In this document: one piece after another, positions 43,479 to 54,633 of the stretch
Layout: every line of letters begins with the position of its first letter
Numbering within the stretch: position 1 is the stretch's first letter
Assembly: GCA_050084515.1 (NCBI GenBank)
Contig: CM114273.1
Coordinates: forward strand, 27,590,001 to 27,654,000
From: Blasia pusilla
Taxonomy: Eukaryota; Marchantiophyta; Marchantiopsida; Blasiales
Direction: 5' to 3'
DNA length: 64,000 nucleotides
Notes under the pieces: model-generated
Databases searched by the model: none
Seen by the model: only the letters and a program-made list of their open reading frames with translations
What the model was told of the DNA's origin: nothing
Position numbers and translations under genes: made by a program

Positions 43479-44180
43479 CAACCCGACAGCTTCGACAGGT
43501 TGCACGCTTCCCGAGGGTTCAAGGCATCCGTCCTCGTGGCAACCCGTCGGAGATCGACAAGTTGCGCGCCTCCGTCGTCTTCAGACAAGAACACTAGGTA
43601 CCCGTGCAACCCGTCAGAGACCAATAGGTTGCGCGCCTCCGTCGTCTTCGGACAAGAACACGAGGTACCCACGCAACCCGTCGGAGATCGACAGGTTGCG
43701 CGCCTATGCCGTCTTCGGACAAGAACGCGAGGTACCCACGCAACCCATCGGATTCCGGTGGGTTGCACGCTTCCCTCGTCTTGGGATAACAAGGCGTGCT
43801 TCCCGCGCAACTTGTCGGAGGCCGACAGGTTGCACGCTTCCTTCATGTAAGCGTTACAAAGCGAGGCACTTGCGCAACCTGTTTGAGGCCGACGGGTTGC
43901 GCGCCTCCGCCATCTTTGGGCAAGAAGGTGCGGCCGGCGCAACTCGTCGGAAATAGACGGGTTGCACGCTTCCTTAATGTAAGTGTAATAAGGTGAGGCA
44001 ATTGCGCGACCCGTCTGAGGCCGCCAGATTGCACACCTCCGCCATCTTCGGGCAAGAAGGCGCGGCACCCGCGCAACTCGTCGGAGATCAACGGATTGCA
44101 CGCTTTGCTTATCTTGGGTTAGTAGGCGAGGTACCAGGGTTCCCCATTGGTTATTGACAGGTTGCACGCTTTTCTATCCC
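43479..44180. repeat. Divergent-promoter palindrome array (copy B)
   Basis: Units start at about 43539, 43606, 43673, 43740, 43807, 43873, 43938, 44005 and 44072, an exact 65-67 bp rhythm. Each has a GCAACCCGTCGGAGA / CGACAGGTTGC palindrome and a GC-rich spacer ending GGACAAGAACACGAGGTACC or similar. The array separates the minus-strand cargo gene from the plus-strand transposase (ATG 44634). A TATTTATA box on the minus strand near 43381-43390 lies just beside the array on the cargo-gene side. Confidence 0.9.
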
Positions 44181-44633
44181 TCGGGTAACAATGCGACAAC
44201 GCATAGTTCCGAGGCAACCCATTGCAATCCGAAGGGTCACAAGATCTACCCTGAGTTGGACAATCCCGCAAAAGTCCCCAAAGATTGGTTGCCTTAGCAT
44301 ATGCAAGCGATATCTTGTGTTGATGCTAGCAAAATCGACTCAAAAAACCTTTGGTTGGCAAGAAGGGGGTACCAACCCAACGGACTCCGACGGGTTCCAA
44401 CAAAAAGAAGTGCATGCTTCGAAACCAATGTCTCTGATTCCCAAATTCTGCAACCCACCTGACTCTGATAAGTTGCAACAGAATTGGATCCATTGTGTCA
44501 GAAATTTTCAACTACCAAACTTCATCTTGTCAGTCAAATTCTGTCAAGAGAATGTGAGTCCCTATTCACTATAAATTAAACATTCTCATTCTCATACCAA
44601 TTCTCTGTCTCCTCTCGGTGGAATCTTCTGGGA

Positions 44634-47600
44634 ATGGACAATTATGTGAAGCTCACTTGTGGCAGTCATCTAGCGGCCCTTCCTCAATCAGAAATCGTTC
44701 GACCGCAAGCTCGTGAGTCTTTCATAGCAGTGGATGAAAATTTTCTCTCAGTTTGATTTCTTCTCCAAATTGGAACCATCTTTGTATCCAAGGATGTTAG
44801 GGTGGACTGTACGGAGGACATTATAAGTGAGACAATCCAGCCAGTGATTGCAGACCGTAAAGTATGGAATCTCCTACCTCTAGCAAATGGTCAATACAGA
44901 GTTTACGGCTTGCCCCTGAATTCCTCTGTTTCCCAAGTACACGGTCGAGAATTTCCTAGTGCACTGAGCTCTACGTTTGCAACTCCTAGCTCAGTAGATC
45001 TGGCTTCGACTCCAACTTCACACGCTCGTAACAATGTTGTACTTCCTGAAGATATTCCGGATGTTGTCAACCTCAGTGGATTTGTCGGACATCAACCGGG
45101 CCCTCTGTCCGCCTACTCGTTCCTCTTGCTAGTATCAGGCAATAGTTTGCTATTGTCTTTGGCCTTGAAAATGTTCAAGCACATTCTTGTCGACGAGCTG
45201 CCGCCCACATACGATGGTAATTGCATTTTTGAATTGCCTCCACTTGCTGCTCCTGCTCAAAAGAAAGATGGAGGACGCTTGAAGGGTATGGACAGAAAGT
45301 CTGATTGTCATCGATGGTGCAGGCTTCAACGGACTAGTGCTTCAATTCCATATGGTCCTTGGATTGTCTCCCGCCGCCAATGCGTTGGAGCCTTGGAGTG
45401 TAGAAGTCCAGCATGCCCGTATCTAGAGCGCAACGGGCAAGTCAATACATCGCAAATCCCCCCCAAGAATGCAGAAACTCCATATGAGGTTGGTGCCACC
45501 ATACCGCCGGGAGGCCATCGATGTCCTCATTGTCAGGCATCCCCCTTCTGCATTGGAGCGTGTCCTACATACATATTTTTCATTGTCCATGACTTGGGCT
45601 CCACGTCAGAGTACACAAGGTTGGCAGTTCATGCTGGCTCCCACATTCATCCTGTGACCGATGCAATTCAGAGACACATCAAGGAGGATGTGGCGAAGAA
45701 AGTTGTCGAGGTCTACAGAAACTCTCCCAGTTCAAAGCCCGGAGTGATCAAGCTCACAACAACATCCAAATTTGTGAACAATTTCTTGGAATGCCTGGAC
45801 AGGGCGAGATCACGGCTGCTGAGGAGAAACAACTCTGGGAAAATCTCGCATTTCTCGCTGATCCTGAATGCTTCCAGAATTTGCTGCGTCAAATACAGGT
45901 ACTGGATGGAAAGATGACCGAAATGGATGCCATTGCCAGAATCAAGCCCAACTTTAGATTTCCATTCATTCAGAGATGGCAGTTCATGGGCCAGGGAGGC
46001 AAGGGATCCGCGGCCTATGTTTTCAAAATGTCAACCACACGTCTGTCGAGTGGCCTTGATCTTATAGATCGAATGAGGGAAGGGGAAGATCTTTACGGCA
46101 GTTGGGTAAGCTTTGATATTTGCTACAGAGTGCTGAACGGATGGTTGATAATGGGTGCTCACGTTTATGACCATATGGAGAAGGGACTCAAAACTATATT
46201 TGTCTATGAAGTAAAAGCATAAGACGTTGGCAGTTTGAAGATGTGTTGGTTACTTTTTTTGGAGGTGGTGAAGGAAAACAAAAGGCCACCTCCGGAAATT
46301 TATGGGTTCATGGCGGACAATGCACAACCTGGATGGATTGCTATGAGGGAGGTGTTATGGGGTGGAGAGGTTCAACCGGAGAGGGAAAGGTCGGATGCTT
46401 TCCATTGGCAACAGTCTATGACCCGATACACCAAATCTTGCATCAAGGAGAATAAGAGGACAGAGCATGTCACTCTACTCCAACGCTGCAAGGACAACAA
46501 AACCTGAAACAGGCCATGGAATGCCAAGAAGAACTTCATGGGTGGTGGAGGAAGCATGCGATTGAGGGGAAGTACAAAGAGTTGTGCTCTTGGCTGAGTT
46601 GGTGGACTGTACGTATGAGACAATGGGGAAACTTCATGCGGCAGGTGAGTTCACTATTTTGTCTTGTCAAGCTCACACTGAGAATTGTTTGAAAATTTGC
46701 AGCTCAAGTTGAGAAGCGTGGGAACTATAGGGATTTCAAACGGAAGAAACCAAGCAATTTTTTGTATGCGACGGGTTTCCCGAGTGTGCAACCCATAAAA
46801 AACGGACGGGTTGCCTGAGTGTGCAACCCGTTCATTTCCACCGTCGGAAACCGACGGGTTGCATCCAGAATTTTGGTGCAACTCGTATACAAGTATGCAA
46901 GTCGCATGTATACAAGGCCTGCAAATAGTTTGACCCGGATGGGTTTCGGATGACTTGCACTTGGATCTTCCAGCCCGAAGTGGCCAAAGGTTCTTGCAAC
47001 CCGTCGGAATCGGACGGGTTGCAGTAGGTGTTTCCTGGGTGTTACAACACATCGGGACCCGACGGGTCGCAAGTCGTTCATGGGATGCCTCGGCCTTGCA
47101 ACCCCGCTGGTTCCGACATGTAGCTTATTTCTTTGACTTCTGAGCTATTTTCGTTCCCTTCTAACATTTCCGTCGTTGCAGGGATTGAACATTCATGAAA
47201 ATGCCCTCTGCCCCAACACAAGTGGAGCAGAAAGTGTTCATTCCTCCTGGAGGTCGTCACAAGCATGCTAACCAATTTCACTTGTGGAGGCATGCCAACA
47301 AGACGAGGCAAGAGCAATGCTACAGTCTGCAGCATCCCATATCTTCCTCACAAAAGGCATAACAAAAGGAAGGGGGCCTTTGATCTACGAGCTCTATGTC
47401 AGGGCAGCTGTGAGATCTGGTGATGAAAAACTCTATGTGGAAGCCTTCAACTGGTGCGTAGCAGGAACTCCCCTCGAGCAAGATGTACACATTGGTGGGG
47501 ATATTTGTGGGCGGGTTTCAAGACGTCCCATACAGATGGTGGTAGAGCAATCCGAGCAAGACTCGTGGAAACCAGATAAGTATCTTGACTTCAGGTAGAT

Positions 47601-48684
47601 GAAGAGGCAGCATCGAGGAACGAATCCGGTGATTGATTTGGATGAGGAAATTACCCCGCCCAGGTATTTAGGAACCCCGGACCGCTCCCAAATCCGTGAT
47701 GCAGTAACTTCTCCAAAATCAGTGAATGTTTTATTTCAAAAGCCCTCCGTTGCTGGAAGTTCGCAACATCCGGTCGGTGGGGTGGTTCAACAATATGGGA
47801 TTCCGGTAATGGAGGTGGATTGCAACCTAAAACGGTGGCATATATCTCGGAGCAACCCAGGACGTGGACCCACTTGCAAGGCAGGATCTGATGGCATTAG
47901 GAGAACATGCGGCACTTTCCTAAATAAGAACCGTACAAGGACTGGACGACCACTGCCTGGGTTTTGGGGACTCAAAACCTTTGATCGTTTCACGAGGACC
48001 GGGGATCAATTGAAGTACTTCTTCTGCCCAAATGAATCTTGCGCTTTCCGGAAGTCTTATCCGGTTGTCATTGGAGCTCCGGGGAATACCCCCACGATTT
48101 GGCCCATCGCCGCAGGTACGAACTGCACTCAAGACAAAGTGGAAAATCTTACAAGTGCCAGTCTCAAACTCGTAGACGAAGGAAGTTCAGAGCATGTTCG
48201 CATTATAGAGACCTTTGCATTTCGTATTCAACCCAAGATTGATGTCAAGATGTACGTGGAGAAGGTGGATGATCTCAATCCACTATTTTTGTTTGAGTCT
48301 AGAAATGGGGTGAAGAGAAACAGAATGTGTAGGCCAACGGTGGAGAGAGCAAAGCGAATTGCATCAGCTCGGGAGGCAAAAATGGAGATCATCGCCACGA
48401 AAGATGTCCTTAGTGGCAATGGAATACGAAGGATGTATTGGGTCAGGAACAACATTGTAAATTCAAGTGTCACAGAGGTGTAAATGGTGCACATCTGTTG
48501 CTTTCCCACATGTTCATGTGATGACTTTGTCCAAAGAGAGACAAGTGGCAAAAGGTATTTCCCTTGTAAGCACATGTACTATGTGTTGTTGGTAGTTTTA
48601 AGAGAGTCGGAGGTAGGAGTAGGAATCCACCAACCAATTCTGTCCCTCAAAGAAGTGCAAAGTATTTTAAACAAACCACTTTGA
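44634..48684 (+). pseudogene. MULE-B transposase (zinc finger, DDE-like core, SWIM finger)
   Basis: It starts at ATG 44634 (MDNYVKLTCGSHLAALPQSE). After a stop at 44753 it continues in the frame 44802-45917. A Cys/His-rich region has CHRWCRLQ, QCVGALECRSPACPYLERNG and HRCPHCQASPFCIGACP, resembling the WRKY-GCM1 type of zinc finger found in some MULE transposases. A frameshift near 45791 leads to the core 45791-46222. The core continues to FMADNAQPGWIAMREVLWGG near 46310 and SDAFHWQQSM near 46393, a pattern like the second Asp and the following H/W region of MULE DDE domains. An intron with palindromes spans about 46650-47180. 47284-48483 is an uncharacterised region. The SWIM finger CSCDDF..PCKH is at 48511-48570. 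The copy has stops and frameshifts. The domain calls rest on motifs alone. Confidence 0.65.
46760..47115. repeat. Palindromes in the transposase intron
   Basis: CAACCCGTCGGA-type palindromes and half-sites lie at about 46763, 46788-46817, 46825-46863, 46997-47024, 47045-47070 and 47097-47115. They are less regular than in the arrays. This shows that the motif also occurs in the transposase gene and not only in the cargo gene. Confidence 0.75.
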
Positions 48685-49108
48685 GGATGCAAAATGAGGT
48701 TTTAGATCGTATTTTCATTTTTCCAGAACCTTCACTTTGAGCTTGAACTCTATTCAGCCCAGGGCAAATGATAGATTGTTTCCAGACCTTGGATGGAAAA
48801 AGTGATTGGTTCCACACTTATGATTCCACTAATTTTTCAGTTTTCTAAATTTTGTGCAATTTGCAACCGGTCGGACTCAGATGGGTTGCCAAAATATGGA
48901 AGAGGAAAAAAAATTGTGGGACTGCTTAATAACTGAGCAAAAAAATGCAAAAAAATTCACAAAAAAAGTTTCCTCTCTTCAACCCAACAGAAACTCTCTT
49001 TAAAAAAAAGTATCTATTTCGGTTGAAGGTAGTTTCCTCTCTTCTCTCTCCTCTCTTCCTCTCTCCTCTCTCCTCTCTTCCTCTCTTCCTCTCCTCTTAC
49101 CGCACCTC
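48685..49108. other. MULE-B right subterminal region and end
   Basis: It holds a last palindrome at 48863-48892 and the TTCCTCTCTTCAACCCAAC segment, and ends in a CTCTCCTCTC tract. It corresponds base by base to 13617-14023. No gene is seen. Confidence 0.7.
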
Positions 49109-49226
49109 GTGTGTAACCCAAGCCTCTCATTAGGAGAGTGGGTTTGGTTTGACATTGAGAGAAACATATGAGAGTGCACACATGTGAGAACTATGGTGTT
49201 GTGAGAGAGATTGGATCTTATTTTAT
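49109..49226 (+). repeat. 3' LTR, right part, with right target-site duplication
   Basis: It begins with GTGTGTAACC, the right copy of the 10-bp target duplication (49109-49118), and continues as the 5' LTR does at 27200-27313 ('aagcctctcattaggaga', 'gagagtgcacacatgtgag'). Confidence 0.85.
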
Positions 49227-49351
49227 TGGAGATATTTTGGTAGTTCTCGCCTCTATGTATGGATGCCATGAGTTAACATGGGATTGTGTGTGTTTATGTG
49301 TGTATTTGATGACAGCGATGTATGTTGTGTAGCGATGTGTATGCGCACGAG
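49227..49351 (+). repeat. Second, partial LTR start directly abutting the 3' LTR
   Basis: TGGAGATATTTTGGTAG.. to ..ATGCGCACGA repeats 35909-36030 almost exactly. It follows the end of the 3' LTR without a gap, then stops. This may be an LTR-LTR junction, or an adjoining element that was later deleted. Confidence 0.7.
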
Positions 49352-50004
49352 AGACACTACTATTAGAAGTTTCCATACAAAAAAATATGGCCAAATAATT
49401 TAAATATATTCATCCTAAGATGCATTCAACATTATTAAGAATAGAGAGAAACTTTATTTATATAAAGACAGTACTGATGGCTTATAGTTTTAATAGAGCT
49501 ACTCAATTCTTTGCCATAGGGAGAAATGGTAATTTCTATGAGCATGAATTGCAATATTTTCTCATCCTTTAAATGTCATTTTGGAGGAGCTTTATCTCTA
49601 TTTGCATGGAATAGATCAAGTATGGTAGCCAGCCTAAAAAGACAAAATACTAAACTTTGGATCCTAACTCTTGGTTGCCCACTAACTATAGACCTTCACA
49701 TGTGGCCAAGGAATGAGAAGGGAGTTTGTAGAGATTATAGGTGAGTATAGCTACCTTGGGGAGTTATGGTCAAACTCAAAAAAAAATCAAAAGTCTAATG
49801 CTAGTTGCATCAAACCTACTATAGAATTGAGATGCCTATATTTGGTAGAATCAAATTGTAAAAGGTTGAAAATGTGCCAAATACCATAAAAGCTTAATCT
49901 ATTCAAAATCATCTTCATCATGAAAATATTCTATCCTCTTAAAGTTTGGTGGCCTTGCCCAAGATTTCATATGGACAAAGTTCGTATCCTCATATATCTC
50001 CTTA
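49352..50004. other. Intergenic, no recognised feature
   Basis: Short broken frames only; the sequence is AT-rich. One frame (49526-49744) reads RSSMVASLKRQNTKLWILTLG, with no family that I recognise. Confidence 0.4.
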
Positions 50005-51345
50005 TCTATGGACGTATGTCCATCCTATAGAAGGACTTATCCATGTGGGCCCAATCTCCCCTTTCTTTTTCATCCTCCCCACTTGCCTTCATGATCCGCA
50101 CTTTCGAGTTTCTTCCTCCTCCCACCTCCATTCCCTCCCCCTTTATTGCCTCGCCCGTCTTTGCCTTATCTTCCACTATGAACTATAAGTATGGTACCCA
50201 CTTTTTGCAATCCATGTCCGTGAACATGTCCAAACTTGTTCGTCAATATCCATTTTTATGCAACCATGGCCTTATCCCAATCAATTGTGAGAAACATAGG
50301 GAAACAATGAGATGTTATCACAACTTCATAAATTCTAGGAGATCCAAAAATATGGCCTCCTATATCTTTGTCACACTTATTATATATGACATGATAATAT
50401 TGCAAGGGTAATATGGCTCCTATAAGGAAAGAACCACATAATTTTATATCTAACTAAATCTAGTCGGTCTAATTCCAATAATATCTTGTATTGGATATGT
50501 GGCCTAATAAAATCTATTGCTACTTGAGAATATGTACTAACATATAGTGCATATATGTTAATTTAAGCCTATTGTGTTCAAACATGTGGCATGTTGTTCA
50601 TAATATAGTCATTATTTCACTACACATAGTGCATGAAATAACTAGAAGTAGTATAATATAGAGAACTATTTGTGGTACTTTTGGAGTGTTGCATTGGTAG
50701 TGCTCATTCATAGTAAGTGTAATTTTATTTTTCTCATAGTGCTCATTTATGTATTAAAAGATATTTTCCAAATATTTTAGGTCAATTTTGTAACTCATAG
50801 TGGAGCTACTCTTTTCACCTATCCAAGGAGATCCAATAGTTGAATGCCTCATTTCTTAGGTACAATTTTTAAAACATTAGAAACATATGTTAAGCCGGGG
50901 TACTTTTAACTGCTTTATTATAGAACCAATAATAGAGATTATGCATGCATTCTTTAAATTCCATATGTAACACAATACAATTAGACATATGGTTGCACAA
51001 AAAAATGGACAAGTTCGGCTCTTTTCGCTATACGCAAATTGTAATTGGATTTTGTTGGGTTTTAACATTGATGGCTATTATTTAAGTATTTGGGTAGCAC
51101 CATCTGATTTTCAACAAGGACATGCACACACACATAGATTGCAAGATGTGGGGCCCGCACTTATAATTCATGATGGAAGGTAGGGCAAGAGCGAGTGACG
51201 CAATAAGGGGGAAGGCAGTGGGGTGGAGGGAGGAAAAATGGGAAATTATGGAACACATAGGTAAGTGGGGGGAATGAGAAAGAAGGGGAAGTTGGAGCCC
51301 ACATGGACAAGTTCTTGTATAAGATGGACATGGACATGTCCGCGG
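50005..51345. repeat. Long inverted repeat (arms ~235-260 bp, ~870 bp loop)
   Basis: The arm 50005-50240 ('aggacttatccatgtgggc', 'ccccctttattgcctcgcc', 'tatcttccactatgaact') matches the reverse complement of 51113-51345 ('cttgtccatgtgggctcc', 'cccccttattgcgtcactcg', 'taccttccatcatgaat'). The interior has no transposase-like frame. It may be a foldback or MITE-like element, or two inverted copies of a dispersed repeat also seen near 16200-16620 and 51840-51930. Confidence 0.7.
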
Positions 51346-52024
51346 ACACCAACTTTGTCCACATGCAACCTTGATTAAACATGGAATGAAAGTTAGTAAT
51401 CTCATTTATGCTAAAGTTGTCATGGTGCAACAAGCTATTAATACCATCAATATAGAAGGAACAAGATCGCACATAAATGGACATGCCCAACGGGTCCCCT
51501 ATCCGAGTTTTATCGATATTTCAATGGCCTATACGGGCTCGTGAAATAAGAATGGGTGCGAGCTTTGACTAAGAGAGGCAGCAGGGATCAAATGGATGTG
51601 CGGGCTGTGATCCCTTGCCTGGCTTGTATCAAGCTCGTGCGCAACTTGCATTCGCTGATAGGGTGGGCTTGAATCTACATAGGGCCCACGGCTAGGTCTG
51701 AGTAAGGCCCACAAGGTGGGCGAGGGTGGGCTACAAAAATGTTGGCAAGAACGGGGGAGAGATCTTGGATTGGGTGCAGATTGGTTGAGCCAAGATCTAT
51801 GTTGTACGTGGGGGGGGAGGAGGGGGCTCAGGTGCAAACTGTGGGTACCCGAGACCACACGAACATGTCTTTCCTAGGGACAGACATAAGTCTAAAGATA
51901 TGTATATGTTTGCGAATACAAACCTTTTCCGTGTGCGAGCTTGAGAAGGATTGAGTAGTAGAAAAAACCTCTACATTTCTTGAGTTTTCTTAAGGTGCTG
52001 ATTTTAAATGAATCAATAGAGAGG
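51346..52024. other. Repeat debris
   Basis: It contains 'acatgtctttcctaggga' and related segments at 51860-51930 that resemble 16495-16570. No gene is seen. Confidence 0.4.
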
Positions 52025-52390
52025 CAGCTCCTCGCAACGAACCATCTGATGAGACTACTCAATTGTTGTGGACAAATCGTAACATGCCTTCGAAGGATGG
52101 ATTCATGTGTGAAATTCTTTCACTAATTCATGTAGAAAATCAAGCTTGTCTTACTTTAGTAAAGAATCTCATGCATAAGGCTAGAGGAAAGTCTCTTGAT
52201 CTAGAGTTCCATTTTATACCAGAGAAAGTAGATTAGGGATTATTGGATTTTTCCTTTCTTACTACAACACTAAGGAGATATTTGCAGATATTATCACCAA
52301 ACCATTACCACGTAGAGTATAAGAAGAAATTGATCTTCAACTTGGTTCAATTCGGAAGTAGAAGTTTACTGGGAGTATTGAGGTACATCT
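52025..52390 (+). pseudogene. Ty1/copia RNase H tail
   Basis: From 52140 the frame reads VENQACLTLVKNLMHKARGK, then SLDLEFHFIPEKVD. After a stop and frameshift it reads NTKEIFADIITKPLPRRV and EEIDLQLGSI. This is the C-terminal end of a copia polyprotein (the D/N.QSA..LAKN..H.R.KHID...HFIREKV and DI.TKPL motifs). The rest of pol is not in the window. It is a degraded fragment. Confidence 0.75.
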
Positions 52391-53434
52391 ATGGTCCAAC
52401 TCCTAGTAAGAAGCAAAACTAACATGGTTGGAAAATCCTAGTGATTCATATGCTCTTGTTGTAGATGTCTAGCTAGTCCTACTTCCCTAGGAGTTTGGCA
52501 AGGATGTGGTAGGTGAAACTGCAAGATTTCAAGGTAACTTTATGTGTTTGTGTTCAATTAAATAAATAATCTAGGGTGCTCCAAGTTGAGGGCCACTATG
52601 ATGTGTGTATGTGAAGCTTTGATGGGTATTGTAACAAATTCTTTATCATTTTTTGACAATGTCTAACTTGAAGACCTACTATCACAATGTAGTATGACAA
52701 TAAAAATTGAGTGTTACCGAGTTTTTCAACACAATGGTTATTTTTCTTTTATGCCAATATGTCCATAATCCAAGAAGTCAACAAACCAGAAAACCATTAA
52801 AAATCACCACATATAAAATCAACTACACACTATCACTAGAGCTAGAGTATTGTGATCATAAGCTTCGAATCGAGCAAATGTTTGCGTTTATCCATCCTAG
52901 GATATAGTCAAGTTAGAGTTAACCTTAGGGTAACTTTACTCTACCGGATTGACTTATTAAGCATCTCAATGTATCCTTCAGACTTTGGTACAATTACTAC
53001 TATGAGCCTTCCAAGTTGTTATCCTCTTAACTCATCCAAATTTCTCAATTTAAATCATCCAACTCTTAAAAATCTAGTTGGCACGTCCCCCTGATAGACA
53101 CTAGGGAAGGAATAAACCTCCTCTGATCCCTCGTCACATATGCCCACTACTTTCTCATGGTTCTATTGCCCACGATGTCAAGGTTTGAGCTTTGAGCCAT
53201 TTCATATATCTTAAGCAGAGTCACGTTCCATTGGAACAATTAGTGTCGAGGATTCGGTGAATCCTGTTTCATGAAACCACTAGTAAGGTGTTGGTGCTAT
53301 GCACACTCTCTCTTGTAATGACTCAAAGATAGCTTTTTCACACACTAAAATGAATCACAATGTAACAATATATTTTTTCATAAACACATGTTAAAATTTA
53401 ATCCACCACAAAAAAATCGTCCCATTAGCATAGA
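52391..53434. other. Probable copia 3' flank and intergenic DNA
   Basis: AT-rich, with no ORF of interest. The first part may be the copia element's 3' LTR, but no second LTR was found. At 53283-53307 an ACTAGTAAGGTGTTGGTGC segment resembles a Helitron 3' end. Confidence 0.4.
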
Positions 53435-53559
53435 CTAGTAAGTTGCCCTTGGGATGCATGGGAGGCAGGTTTCCCTACATAACATCCCATTAACAATAAA
53501 GGCTTCAAATAACCCCCTGAAGAGGGTTTGCTATAACCAAATCCTCTTTTAATTATACA
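53435..53559 (-). mobile_element. Degraded miniature Helitron
   Basis: On the minus strand the 5' end is TGTATAATTAAAAGAGG, compared with TCTATACTATTAAAAG of Helitron 1. The 3' end has CCCATGCATCCCAAGGGCAAC..ACTAG with a T following. The hairpin is imperfect, so the call is moderate. Confidence 0.45.
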
Positions 53560-54070
53560 TGTATATTATTATGGGAGAATGCCCTTTAAGAGTACTTTTT
53601 GACCTGGCATGTGTCTCTAATTCTAGACCGAACTTTGTCGAATTAGATTAGATAACTAGGGCTAGGCCGCCAGCCAATCAGCACGTCCTTCCCTTATGAA
53701 CACTTGGAGACATAGTCCGATCGAGAGTCCGGTTTCCCGTAGACCGGAATACGAGGGCACAACCCCTAGTACACAAACCACCACTCGGGAGTACCAGTGG
53801 AGCCACGAACAGAATAACTCCTCAGTCCCCTTGCATCGGGTTGGGTATGCCTTCTCATGTGGACCACCAACACCATATTTTTATATGGGGGACACCTGAG
53901 GATATAACCATCGGTTGAACTCAGATTTCGCGCTTTTCTTTCTGACGACGGTTGCCCCTGTTTCTCCTTGTTTCTCCGCTTCTGAGAACTCCTTTTCTGA
54001 ACAAATCAGCCTCTGGTAAAGTGGTGCATGGATGGTGCTACTGCTCGTTTTCTTTCTGCATGGATGGATA
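53560..54070. other. Intergenic
   Basis: No domain is recognised in any frame. 53930-54010 has a pyrimidine-rich stretch that could precede the exon-like segments at 54071. Confidence 0.35.
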
Positions 54071-54306
54071 TAGGATGCTAAAGGTGAGTTTCTGAAGTGC
54101 GACGCGAAGTATGTCCGTGAAAAGCAGCGTGATTTTGCCATCCTCAAAACCAAGCTAACGGTAGGTTCAAGCATCAAGGTTCTCCACAGGTAATAAGTAC
54201 TCCACTGCCAAATTCGTTTTGTTTGCGTGCTCTGAACATTTCTTTTTTTCTCTCCTAGCCTGAGACTTATGGTCGTCATGGCTTTAAGTCCTTGGACCAG
54301 GCTTGA
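54071..54306 (+). CDS. Two exon-like segments of an unknown small gene
   Basis: 54077-54152 can be read KGEFLKCDAKYVREKQRDF.., ending before a GTAGGT donor. 54260-54306 follows a CTCCTAG acceptor and reads PETYGRHGFKSLDQA to a stop. The joined frame is open and charged, which suggests the 3' end of a real plus-strand gene. The upstream exons could not be found. I do not recognise the family. It faces the ankyrin gene tail-to-tail. Confidence 0.35.
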
Positions 54307-54633
54307 TACCTATAGAGGACAGAAGGAAAGGTTGCGAGAAGGAACGGATTTCTTGTAGACTATCATGAAATGGCTCCTTGAATAAGCTTGAGTCAGACCG
54401 GAGTCAAAATAAACCATTCGGGATCGTCAGTGGTGTTATCATGTAATTGCGAGATTCAAGCATCCTCGTATACAAGTTCTGAGAGTGAACATTCAAAGAG
54501 CAAAATTTTCCTTCCGAAAGAGAAATTCATCTATCTATGTAGCCTCGTCAACTTCAGAATATGACCAAAAGCGGGCAGCAAATGAGTTTCATCGGGACTA
54601 GCAACGTCAACCACTACGCGTGAAGTGTGACTA

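Larger units (their letters stand above)
36451..49108. mobile_element. Large Mutator-like element, copy B (12.66 kb), with ParB-methyltransferase cargo
   Basis: The ends are known from the split LTR. It starts GGAGGCTGATATTCTGGCAG and ends ..CTTACCGCACCTC. The termini are an imperfect inverted repeat rich in GAGAGAGGAAGAG on the left and its complement on the right. The 10-bp target duplication, a transposase with SWIM finger, and the long size fit a MULE. Inside are a tandemly duplicated left arm (37030-38250), the minus-strand ParB/methyltransferase gene, a divergent promoter and the plus-strand transposase. The copy is nested in a dead gypsy LTR and is itself mutated. Confidence 0.8.
26782..49226 (+). 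mobile_element. Ty3/gypsy retrotransposon encoding a C5-DNA methyltransferase and a PHD finger
   Basis: The order is 5' LTR (26782-27313), leader, gag with zinc knuckles, protease, DNA methyltransferase domain, reverse transcriptase, RNase H, integrase, PHD finger, purine tract and 3' LTR. The 3' LTR is split by MULE copy B. Without the MULE the element is about 9.8 kb. RT before integrase places it in Ty3/gypsy. Every domain has several in-frame stops, so this copy is dead. The scraps at 1-296 and 15766-16063 show that the family has other, older copies nearby. Confidence 0.85.

Noticed and set aside
43479-44180. CRISPR-like array (palindromic repeats with regular spacers)
   Set aside because: Repeats are too variable, spacers are themselves repeated and not unique, and the setting is a eukaryotic transposon. 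No cas genes are present.
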